Source: Eudorina sp. 2006-703-Eu-15
Taxonomy: Eukaryota > Chlorophyta > Chlorophyceae > Chlamydomonadales > Volvocaceae
DNA: 64,000 nucleotides
NCBI GenBank assembly: GCA_003117195.1
Contig: BDSI01000046.1
Coordinates: 776,713 to 840,712 of the forward strand
Direction: 5' to 3'
Position 1 is the first letter of the stretch. Each line of letters opens with the position of its first letter. The notes under the pieces are model-generated. The model made no database searches. It was not told the DNA's origin and saw only the letters and a program-made list of their open reading frames with translations. Shown here piece after piece: positions 54,028-64,000 of this stretch. Both the position numbers and the translations under genes were made by a program.

Positions 54028-57000
54028 ATGACGGAGCTAGCCCGACATCTTTCGGCAGGGCTTGAGTTGCACAACACGGACCGCGAAGATCATCTCTTCG
54101 GCTTCCAGCATAAGCTAAGCGATGGCGCCGAAGTAACACTGTCACCAGCCCTGTTGCAGCAAAACGCGTTGCAAAGCACGCAGCAGGCACCAGTACTCGA
54201 AATGCAGCTTGCCCTTGAAAAACTGGAGCACAAGATTTCAGCCGATGCACATGCAACCCGGCTTTCGGAGTTGCGGTCCAAGCAACGGCTCCTCGAGTCG
54301 CTGTCGCAGGCGCATCCTGTGGCAGGGCACCACCGGGCACCCGCTGCACCGGTCGCGCGCGCCGACTCCTCCCCCGAGCGCGTACCACGACCCATCATCC
54401 TCAATGAAATCCTGCACGGCCTGCGGCGCTCCACGTCGCCCGTGTCCGGCTCCCCCAGCACCACCACCGTCTGGCCGGCCTCCCCGCCTCACCGGGGCTT
54501 CTCCCCCCGTGCGCTGCAGTTCAGCAGTGCGACGCCGACACCCGGCGGACCCGCCGGCTCCCAGCGCCCGACACGGCCGCCCAGCCCGCAGCTGCCCTCC
54601 GCACTCAGCCCGGCATCATCACCGCACCTTCCCAGCGCAGCCTCCTTCACCACATCCATGTCCGGATCCAGCTCCGCCTCGTACCAGTCCTCATCAGCAT
54701 CGGGGGCTGCAGCAGCCTTCGCCGCAGCGGCAGCAGCCAGGCCGGCGTCCCCGTCTTCTGCCCTCGGCGAGGGCCTGTGGGCGCGGCCTCGCAGCCCAGT
54801 CCACGCCATCTCTGCGGCCTCCTCTCGCTGGAACCGCAGCGCGGGCGCACCACAACAGCGGCAGCAGCAGCAGCGGTGGCCCTCCGCAGTGACCTCGCCG
54901 CCGCCTTCCAAGGGGCCCTCTCGCTCCCGCTCCCCCGAACTGATGCTCGCCAGGCCGCGGGGTGGCCGCAGGTCGTCGTCGTCGGGCGTCAGCGCCGGCG
55001 CGGGCCGGGCCCACGCCGCGTCGTCGGCGCAGCGGGTCGGCGGCGGTGCCGCGTCGCCGCCGCTGGAGCAGCGGCGGCCCCTGTCGCCGCCGCAACTGCA
55101 GCAGCTCCAGCAGCAGCTGCAGCGGCACCCGCTCGCGCTGCCGTCGGCGCAGCAGCAGCTGCAGCAGGAGCAGGAGCGGCGGATGGAGCGGCAGCGCCGG
55201 GAGCGGCCGCTGTCCGTTGAGCCGCTGGTTGTCCGGCCACAGTCGAACGGCAGGAGGTACCTGCCGCCGGGTTCCGGAGCGCCACCGTCCGCGGCGGGAA
55301 GCGGCAGCGGTGGCGGCGGCGGCAGCCTCCGTGATGGCACGCGCCGGAGCAGCGGCGGTGGTGGAGGCGCAGGCGGTGGAGGCGGTGGCAGGTGGGCGGA
55401 CGGACCCAACCATAGCGGCCTGGATTCCATCCTCCGCGGCCTGGCAGGGGCGCACCAGGCGCCTCTTCAGCGGTTCAACGGGGGCGACGGTGGCGGCATC
55501 GTGGACGCTGGTCGTGGCGGGGCCTCCCAGGGCCGGTACATGCCGCCGATGCGGTCCAGCCAGGGTGGCGGGCCCACCTCCTCCGCCTCCGACTACGGCA
55601 GCGGCGGCTACCGGGCCGCCAGGCCGCAGTCCGCCGGGTCCGTGGTGTCCGGTCGGCAGCCGCGTCCCGCCTTCCCGTCCTCCTCGGCGGCGACCTCCAC
55701 GCCCTGGGATCCGGCCGTTCGCCGCGGTGCCGCGGCAGCGGCGGCGGCTCTCGGAAGCGGCGGTGCCGCAGCCGGCCTCTCCGCCGCCGCCGCCCGGCCC
55801 TGGTCTGCGCCTCGCTCCCTTCGCGTCGTCGTCCCGGGCGCGGCGCCCGCCTCGCCGCCACTGGCGCCGTCGCCGACTGCAGCGGCTGCCGCAGGCGCCC
55901 TAGCGGCGGCGGCAGCGTCCCGTGGGTCGGCGCCATGGTCCTCTGCTTGGGCGCTGCAGACGCAGCAGGTCCCGGGGGGCTCCCGGGGGCCTCCCGGCTC
56001 CAGCTTCCCCTCCGCCGCCGGCCGCCTTCAGACGCTGGCAGGAGGCAGCGGCGGCGTCGCGGGTGCCGGCCGTGTGTCCGCGTCCCCGTCACTTCTCGCG
56101 CTGGCCTCACCCTTCAGTCGTGCGCGCCCCGCAGCCCCATCCGCAGCGGCGGTGGCGGCATCAACGTCTCGGGTACCCGGCCGCTCCGTCAGCGCGCAGG
56201 GCTACAGCCGGCAGCAGCAGCACCAGAACCACCCGCAGTCGCCGTATCCGCAGCCGCAGCAGCTGCCACAGCCGCTGCAGCGGATGACCCGCGGCACTAT
56301 CAATGACTCGCTGCTGGGCCACGCCGCCGCGGCGCAGCGGCTGCAGACGCAGTTGCTCGAGGACACCATTGCCGACGGCGCCGCCGCCGCGGGGGGCTTA
56401 TCTGCGTCTCCGCTGACGGCCGGCCCGCCGCCGCCGCGGCGGTCCGACATGGGCATGTATGGCAGCGGTGCGGCGGGCAGCGACGTGGATGGGGCCTCGC
56501 TGTTTGAGGTGGAGAGCCTGGGCGGCTTTGGGGCTGCGATGGGCGGAGGCAGGCTGTCGCCGCCGCGGCCGCAGGACGTCAGGTGGGGCAGCAGCGCTGC
56601 CGCCGCCGGCCCCGGTAGTAACGACAGCTCCGTACACATGGTGGAGTCGCTGCTGCGGGGCAGCCTGGCGGCAGTCAATACGGTTGCAGAGGCGGCGTCG
56701 AGCGAAGTACGAACATGGGCGGCGGCGGGAATGCCGTCACGGGCGCCGTACACACAGGCCGACCGGCACGCTCCGGGGCCGCCGTCGCTCCTCTTCACGC
56801 CGGGCACACGCGCGACCGGCGCGGCGGCAGCGGCAGCTGCTGCTACTGCTGCTACAGGCGTCTTTTCGACGCCGTCGTCGCCCGTGCTACAGCCGGGTCG
56901 GACCATGGCGCAGGGCCCTCAGGGCCACCTGTTGCACCCCTTCATCGTGCCCTCCGGCCCCCTGTGGCCCTCGTCCGCCGGCGACATCGCCAGCAGCCCG

Positions 57001-60000
57001 CCCGGTCTCACCTTTGAGCCCCTGCACCCGCGGCCGCAGCCACCCTCCCCGCCGCACTCCTCGCCCCTGGGCGTCCCCCGCAGCAGGTCCTCCGCGGGTG
57101 GGGACCGAGGCAGCGGCGGCGGTGGGCTCGGATCACCGCTGTGGCCGCAGGGCCTGGCGCCGGTCAGTGACCGCGGCGGCAGCGTGAGCAGCCCCGCCCG
57201 CGGTTCCCCGGGCAGCGGCGGCGGCGGCGGCGGCACCTCGGAGTCCAGTCCGGATGGCGGGGTGCAGGGGCTGCAGGCGCTGCTGGCGTTCCTGCAGCGC
57301 AAGTTCCAGCAGCGATGGGAGCGGCGGCGCGCCGCGCGGGCGCTGGCGGGCTGGCGCCGTGCCGCGGTCGGTGGCGGTGGCGGTGCGGGCGACAGCAGCG
57401 GCGGCGGCGGCGTGCCGCGCGGGCGATACGGTGGGTGGATGGGCGGCCGTGGGTCGGGACGCGGTGGCGGTTTGTGAAGGGGCGCGGTGAGGGGGAGTTG
57501 CGCTAGGGTTGGGTTCGTTAAGCTGGTCTGGGTGTTGAGGTCATTGGATTGGTGCCTACAAACTCGTTTGGAGCCAACGGGGTTTAGGAAACCGCGACGC
57601 AGTCCAGTCGCGGTGATCAAGAAAGAGTTCAAGCGCCAGAGCATGCGTGTCCCTCGTGTGCACACCATCCGCCAGCCCCCTGGTGGCCTCCCCCCGTTCC
57701 CCCGGGTGTGTCCTACTCCATGGAGTGGGGGAGGGGGCATGGAGCACGCAGGCGGGGCCACGCAATCAACGTCGGCAACCCTCTGGAAACCCGAATGCGT
57801 CCCGGACCCCCCGACCTCCCCACGGCAGAGGGGGGGGGGGTGGCGGCGGGGCCTGGCAGACGAGGGGCGGAGCGGTGAACACCTGCGCCATGTAGGAGAC
57901 CTTGCGCTCACGACCGCGCTCCCGCTATCTGTCATCCGTTTGTTGGCAGCAGGATCTCCCATCGCAAGCTCCGGCGCCAGCGCCCTGGACGGCATCTTTG
58001 ACGCCGGCGACAGCAGCGGCGGCGGTGGCGGAGGCCGCATGCGCTTCAGCGCGGGTGGCGGCGGCGCGGGGCCGATGTCGCCGGCGACCGCATCGGTCCC
58101 GTGGCAGCGATCCCTCAGCCCCAACAGCCCGGCCGCACGGTACGGTACGGTACGGCAGGGCGCCGCTGTACACCGCACGTGTGTGTCTGTTATTCGGAAG
58201 GCAAGACATGAGTGCGGGATGTACCACCTGTCAACCTGCAATGTACTATTTACCAGAGAAGGCGGCGAAACGTGCAATCGGCAACCAAAACAAGACGACC
58301 GCGCCGTCACCGGTGTCCTATACAAGCGCGAATCGAACAACTGCGTAAAATTACGCCGTAAATTTACGCCGACGGGCGATTACTGACGTGTGTCAAGGAA
58401 AACTAGCAGAAGCGAAGCCGAAGAGATGGTTCATGCAGGGAAATGTAGGGAATGCGAAACGCGAGCGCAAGAGATAGAAAAGGAAGGATGTTACAAACAC
58501 CGCAGCACATCAAGAAGCAACCCATGGTGACGGCGCGGCGTGGTGAGTGTGTTGCTTAGGCAGGCAGAGTGGTGAGTGTGTTTAGAGAAGAGTGGTGAGT
58601 GTGTTTAGAGAAGAGTGGTGAGTGTGTTTAGAGAAGGGTGGTGAGTGTGTTTAGAGAAGAGTGGTGAGTGTGTTTAGAGAAGAGTGGTGAGTGTGTTTAG
58701 AGAAGAGTGGTGAGTGTGTGTATGTGTAGACAGGAAACACTCAGAGTCCATGTATTCGGACTCGACCGAACCTCCTCCGCCTGCCATCCGACCGTACATG
58801 TACCGTACGGGGTGCTGACGACGTGGGATTGGCGGTGCGATGCCCCGGCGCGTGCCCCGCAGCACACATACGCATGTACGCCCGCGCACGGCACAACCAT
58901 GGGCGGCAATGGCCATCCCTGCCTTTGACTCCCCAAGGGCCATTTCATGGGGTGCACAATCAACCTGCCCTCGGTCCGCCACCCGCCCCAGTGCCCGGCT
59001 GCCGACGGCTCGCCCCTTACTTCCCTCCCCGCCTCCCTGCTCTCCCCATGCCTTACGCCGACACGACGGTCCCACGTGCGCAGTCGTACATCCATCGCAG
59101 ACGGCCCGACGCTCGGCAGCGCCCCGGCGTCCGCCTCCAGAAGTGCATCGCCGTACAGCAGCAGCTCCTGGGGCGGCCTCGCCCCGGCCGCCGGCGGTGC
59201 TGGCGCGTTCTCGCCCCGCGCTGCCGCTGCCGCCGCAGCCGCCGCGGGGTCTCGATCCTCCCCTGGAGGGGCGCCTCCCTTGGGCGTCAGCCCGCCGCCG
59301 CAGCAGCAGCAGCCGTCGCAGCGTTCCAAGCCCTGGAGCTCCGCTCCCGGCGGCGGCGGCGGCGGCGGCGCGGACACGACCTCCGCTGCGTCAGTGACAA
59401 GACCCGGCGGCGGCGGGGCGCGTCCTGCGCTGCAGCCGTTACTGACGCCGCTGCAGCCGGAGGACCTGCTCGTACGGCAGCCGGCCCTGGCGCCGGCTCG
59501 GGAGCTTGACCAATACCTCAACGAGGAGGACGAGCGGGAGGAGGAGGGGGAGGAGAGGTTTGAGGTGGAGGACGCGGAGGCGGCGGAGGCAGCAGCGGAC
59601 GCGGAAGCCATGGCGGCAGCGGCGGCGGCCTCGGCGGCAGAGCGTGAGGAGGAGGGGGAGGAGGGGGGCGTTCGCTCTGATGATGATGAGCGGCAGCAGC
59701 AGCAGGACGCGCCGTCGGATTACCTGCGGATGCAGCACTTGGAGCGGACGCTGGAGCAGGTCCGGCAGCAGCACGAACACCTGCAGTGGCAGCAGCACCA
59801 CGAGCAGCAGCAACAGCAACTGCGCCAGCTGCAGCTGCAGCTGCAGCAACTGCAGGACCAGCTGCTGCAGCACCACACGCAGCAGCAGAAGCAGCTGGAG
59901 GCACTGCAGCAGCAGCATCAGCAGCAGGCACATCACCAGCAGCTGAAGCCGCTGTCGGCGGAGTCGCTGCTCCACCGCCGCGGCAGCGCCGGGGGTGCCG

Positions 60001-63000
60001 GAGGCGACAGGCGCAGCAGCAGTGGCGGAGGCGGCGGCGGCGGGGGCAGGGCACCCGGCAAGGTCACGTTCGCCGCCTCACCCGCGACCGCCGCCGGCGC
60101 GTCGTCAAGGCAAGGGTCTTCCGTGGGGCGGGCCGCTGCCGTCGCCGCGGGTCCGTCAGCAGCGCACCCGCTGGCCGGGTTGGCGGTGGCATCGCCCGCC
60201 AGCAGCGCCGCCGCCTTCCGGGATCTGCACCAGATGGTGGGTTGGGTCGCGGGCGGGCGGGCGGACCGTAGGGTGTGTGTATAAAAGAAAACTGAGCCAC
60301 ACTGTGTGTTTAGAAAAGAAACGCGCGACTGTGTGTGTTAAACGAGAAGCCCACCCAGAACCGCCCATGACACACTGTGCGTGTGTGTAGCGTATGAGGG
60401 GGCTGAACCGCGAGACCGAGGAGTCCAGCTCGACACTGTGCGGGTGGGTGCGTGTCCGGTCGGGTGGGCGGACCCCTGGGGCGGCTGTGTGATGAGTGAG
60501 CGGGCGGGGTGTGCCCAGACGGCATGCTCCTGGGGATTGCGCAGCCGTGTTGGGGGTCACCGTCAAAGGTCCAGGCGGGGGGGACCTGAGCCCCGCCGCC
60601 TCTGCCCGCCTGCCCGCCTACCCCCGGCGGCCTTCCGGTAACGAACCAACCCATACGCGCCACGTGCCACTGAGCTGCGGCGTCTCAAGCGCCGACCGAC
60701 AGCGGCGGCGTTTCCAGCCCTCTCCCCGCCCTCAATCATGAATCACCCGTTAAAGCCGAACACCGATGATGCAATGAAGCTATGGATCGCAGGACAGTAA
60801 GGGGGACCCACATCGCCACTTGCGGATCACTTCCCGGATCACCTCCCTGCGACAGGTGGGGGAGATGGAGCGCCTGCTGTCAGCCATGAACGAGGACGTC
60901 GCGGGGGCGGCCGCGGCGGCGGCAGGTGGCGCCGCAACGCCCGCCAAGCCCGGCGGCACCAGAGCCGGCGCGGGGACGCCCACCACCTTTAGGCCGCGGC
61001 CCGCCGCCTCCCCTTCCCGCCTGCAGCCCCAGCCCCAGCCGCAACCTCAGTCCCGTGCGCAGTCTCGCGCCCACAGCCCGGCGGTCCGCGTCGGTGCATC
61101 CGCCGCTTCAGGCGCGGCGGCGTCACAACAGCAGCAACACCACCAACAGGCCGTCGCGCCGGGACCGACGGCGTCCCCGCCGCGGGTGGCCGCAGGTCGT
61201 GGCGGCAGCGCCCGGGGCTCCCTGGCGGTCCCCTTCGCGACGGCCGCCGCCGCCGGCGCCAGCAACGGCGGCAGCGGTAGCGGCGGCAGCAGTCGAACCG
61301 GCAGCGGAGGCGGCAGCGGGGGCGGCAGCGGGGGCGGCAGCGGAGGCGGCAGCCAGAGGCCGAGTGGTGTGGCTTCGATCCGTGGGCCAGTGGCCAGCGC
61401 CTCCGCGCGGCGCGGTGGGCCGGCGGGAAGCGCAGGCGCGCTGGTGGCGAGTGGCGGGGGCGGCCTGCTGGGTGAGTGGCGGGTTAAGGAGGAGCCATGG
61501 AGCATCATCCCCTCTGCACCACCCAGCACCCACCCGCATCTCCATCTGTGGTGATCGGACACCGGGTCGCTGCGGGCGGGCGAGAGGGCTCCCTGCGGGG
61601 CCATGGCTGAGGGGCGGCTTGCCGCACTTCCTAAGTGGGCCAAGATGGGGCAAAGCCGCCGACAGATCAGCCCCGCACTGCTATGGGTGCCCCACACTCC
61701 CTCAAACATTCCCCCCTCCCGCCCCGCCCTTCCACCCTTCTTTGTCACTAAAGACAGCGAAATCGCGAAACAATCACCGATTGCGTAGTAGTTGTCCGGT
61801 TGGCTGACGCCGCCGCTGAAGTAGGACGTATTAATTATATGTGTAAATGTATATGTAATATATAGCAACGTAGAACCGCGTATGGTAATATGAGAACTGC
61901 TGTAGTGTGGGCTGACGGTGCAGTAGCGAATGGCGGGCGACCAGGGAAGAACTGCTAGTTAACCCGCGGACGACTGGCTGGCGTAAACTAACGTAACTAG
62001 AAGAGAACCACAAAGTTCAGGCAGGGGAGCATGCGACAACAGCGCGCGGCATGCCACGAGCAAGCAAACGCCCAGCACAAATGAACCCGCCCGCTAAGTG
62101 CACGAGCCACCTGACAGCAAGGGAAGCAAAACGCCCGCAGAAGAAGAACGACGCCCGCCCTTCCATCCCGCCCTCCCACCCCGCGAACACCGCACCTACC
62201 CCAACATCCAGGAGTTGGCGGCGCCGGCGCGCGCCAGACCGCAGCGCTCCTCGCCGCCACAGACCACGCACACGCACACGCCACCCTCGCCACGGACGCG
62301 CTGTCGGAGCAGCTGCGGGAGATGCGGGCCAGCATCCGGCGCATCGAGGACGGGATGTGGGGCGCGGCGGCGGCCACGCAGTCCCTGGCCCGCGGCGCGG
62401 CGGCGGCGGCGGCGGCGGTCGATGCCACGCCGGGCGGCGCCCAGCAGCAGCAGCAGCACGGGTACCCGCAGGCGCACCAGACGCGTCAGTATGAATCATC
62501 GCCGGTGATGGGTCGGCAAGGTGGGGCTGCGGCGGGAGTGTACGACGCCGGGCGGGCATCGAAAGGACAGCCTGGTGGCCACATCGCTGGTGCTAGGTCC
62601 TGGCAGCCCGGTGCCGTACTCGGAGGAGACGAGCCGCTCGGCGGCGGCGGCGGCGGCGGCGGCACCCGCGTCGCAGCGCTGACGGCGGCGGCAACTGGGG
62701 TTCCGGAGCCGCCAGGAGACCCGACACTGAGCTCCCGCTCCGGGCAGCTCCTCACGAGCTTCTCCTTCCGCGATAGCTTCCTGCCACGCGGCGTCGGCCC
62801 TTCGGCAGCGTCGACGCCCGTTAACCGGAACGGCGGTGCCGCCGCCGCCGGCGCGCTTTCCGCCGCTGGCAGCCGCAAGGCTGCTAGCGCTGCGCTCGGT
62901 GCCGCCGGCCGGGCCGGTGGCGGCGGCAGTAACGCCAGCAGCAGCGCTGAGGAGCCCGACCCGTGGGTCGGCTCAATGCCGACGCCGGTGCGTGGCGGCG

Positions 63001-63287
63001 GCGGGGGTGGCGCGGCGGTGGCGGCGGCGGCGGCGTTGTCCCCTCGCGGCGCTGTTTCCGGTCCCGGCTCCGGTCGCGGCCCGGCCTCCCCTTCCTCCCC
63101 TGGAGTGACCCGCCACGTGGACGCCCTGGAGGCCCAGCTGCTGGAGGAGCTGGGGGAGCTGGAGGATGCGCTGCTGAAGCTCAAGAGCAATGCGGGCAAG
63201 GCGGTTGGGAAGGTCGCGTCCGGGGTCGCGGGAGCCGCTGGGGCGGGTGCGGGGCTGGCAGCCGCTGGGGCTGCGGGCCGCTGGTAA
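54028..63287 (+). CDS. Very large low-complexity coiled-coil protein, function unknown
   Basis: Five exons: 54028-57430, 57953-58139, 59084-60236, 60856-61471, 62212-63287; phases 1, 2, 0, 1; 6435 nt, 2144 aa. Residues about 55-95 form a predicted helix (LALEKLEHKISADAHATRLS). Then come a thousand residues rich in Ser, Pro, Ala and Gly with many SP and RS sites. About 1084-1112 reads LLAFLQRKFQQRWERRRAAR followed by ALAGWRRA, resembling an IQ or Sfi1-type helix. Exon 3 has an acidic stretch (EEDEREEEGEERFEVEDAEA) and a long Gln-rich coiled coil (HLERTLEQVRQQHEHLQ and on). Exons 4-5 give VGEMERLLSAMNED, ATDALSEQLREMRASIRRIE and a final helix (LEAQLLEELGELEDALLKLK). Such proteins in algae are often cytoskeletal, centriolar or ciliary, but nothing here proves it. 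If intron 1 is not removed the ORF ends at 57477. Upstream exons cannot be excluded. Confidence 0.68.
58541..58732 (+). repeat. 23-bp minisatellite with a GTGAGT donor motif in each unit
   Basis: Seven units starting at 58572, 58595, 58618, 58641, 58664, 58687 and 58710, each opening with GTGAGTGTGTTTAGAGAAG. A partial unit is at 58541. Lies in intron 2 of the coiled-coil gene. Confidence 0.92.
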
Positions 63288-64000
63288 TGAATGTCTGAGC
63301 GCGAGAGGGGCTGGCAGCGGCCGCCCAAGCTGAGGTTTGGGGTCAGGGGTTGGGTGGAGGCCAGCCGTGGGGAGCGCGCCTGGAGGCGTGACTGGACGGG
63401 CTGGCGGACAGAGGCGGTTGCGATCGCGCAGCTCAAAGACAGCACAACGGAGTGGGGCGGGTCAGCCCGTCGGCGCAGCACCGCCCGGTCCCATCGCGCG
63501 TGTGCGTGCGTGTGCAGGGGGGAGGGGGGCCGGGCCGCGGCTCGGGTCGTGCCGAGATGAAGCCTGGCTTCTGGCTTCACGGCGCTGTGGGGCCCCTTAT
63601 GACTCGTCGCATAGCAGCGCGCCGCTTTGCAAGCATACCGTAACGATACATATACTGTACTCCGTTTGGCCTGGCAGGTCCGTTTGATCAACAAACAGTT
63701 CCTAAACAGTTCCTAACCTCGGGCGCTCACCCATTCACAAGGGTGCATGCGTGTGTGTACAAAGGAAACTGCGTGTGTCCGTGTGTGTTCCCGCGTGCGT
63801 GTGCGTGTGCGTCGTCGTGGAGGGCCTGCATGAAATGAGTGATGTACGACATGCCTGGCCTGGGATCGGCGCAGCGGTGCCGCACCGACGCCTCTCTCGC
63901 GGCGGGTTGCTGTCCCCACTGAGCGGCACCTCCTCGGGCTGGGACCTACACGTCACGAAGCGAGTGGGGGGTGGGTGGGTGTCGGGTTGTCCTGACGACG
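63288..64000. other. 3' flank of the coiled-coil gene
   Basis: Presumed 3' UTR and beyond. No TGTAA found. A TGTG/CGTG-rich patch lies at about 63,745-63,815. No further gene is evident up to the window end. Confidence 0.45.

Overview
The window looks like nuclear DNA of a volvocine green alga (a Chlamydomonas relative). The signs are high GC, intron-rich genes with strongly G/C-ending codons, Ala/Gly/Gln low-complexity protein tracts, TGTAA polyadenylation signals, chlorophyte-type SINE and LINE elements, very many simple repeats, and a plastid GNAT acetyltransferase of the plant NSI type. The species cannot be told from the sequence alone.

Region 1, about 1-15,230, is a nest of retroelements with no host gene. 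Three kinds are interleaved. (i) Fragments of one LINE (reverse transcriptase to C-terminal zinc motif) alternate in strand. (ii) At least eleven copies lie here of a roughly 0.9-kb non-autonomous poly(A) retroelement, called element A. Its sense strand is almost free of adenine and it ends in GTAACGTCCCTCTCAG-poly(A). (iii) A tRNA-like SINE is present. A Ty3/gypsy chromovirus integrase is split by one A copy. Several insertions have target-site duplications, and one has its empty site in a duplicated copy a few kb away.

Region 2, about 15,230-21,300, is a gene desert. It holds a possible TIR element, SINE and A remnants, a LINE endonuclease fragment, a minisatellite and one stray exon resembling molybdenum-cofactor sulfurase.

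Region 3, about 21,300-64,000, is genic, with six genes arranged as three divergent pairs. NSI/GNAT2-like acetyltransferase (-) faces a 1290-aa multi-pass membrane protein (+). A 1065-aa secreted trypsin-like protease (-) faces a GT90/CAP10-family glycosyltransferase (+). A 141-aa probable organellar membrane protein with a four-cysteine tail (-) faces a 2144-aa low-complexity coiled-coil protein (+). I rebuilt each gene by hand from GT..AG junctions; in every model all exon phases close and the total length is a multiple of three.

The most unusual signal is where tandem repeats sit inside introns. Several arrays begin exactly at the 5' splice donor and reiterate it: ten 15-bp units with GTAAGC in the GT90 gene, a (GT)n run and a GTGG-type array in the protease gene, and a G-tract array in GT90 intron 7. 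A further 23-bp array in the coiled-coil gene carries GTGAGT in every unit. The second unusual signal is element A, with its adenine-depleted sense strand and insertions as short as 25 nt.
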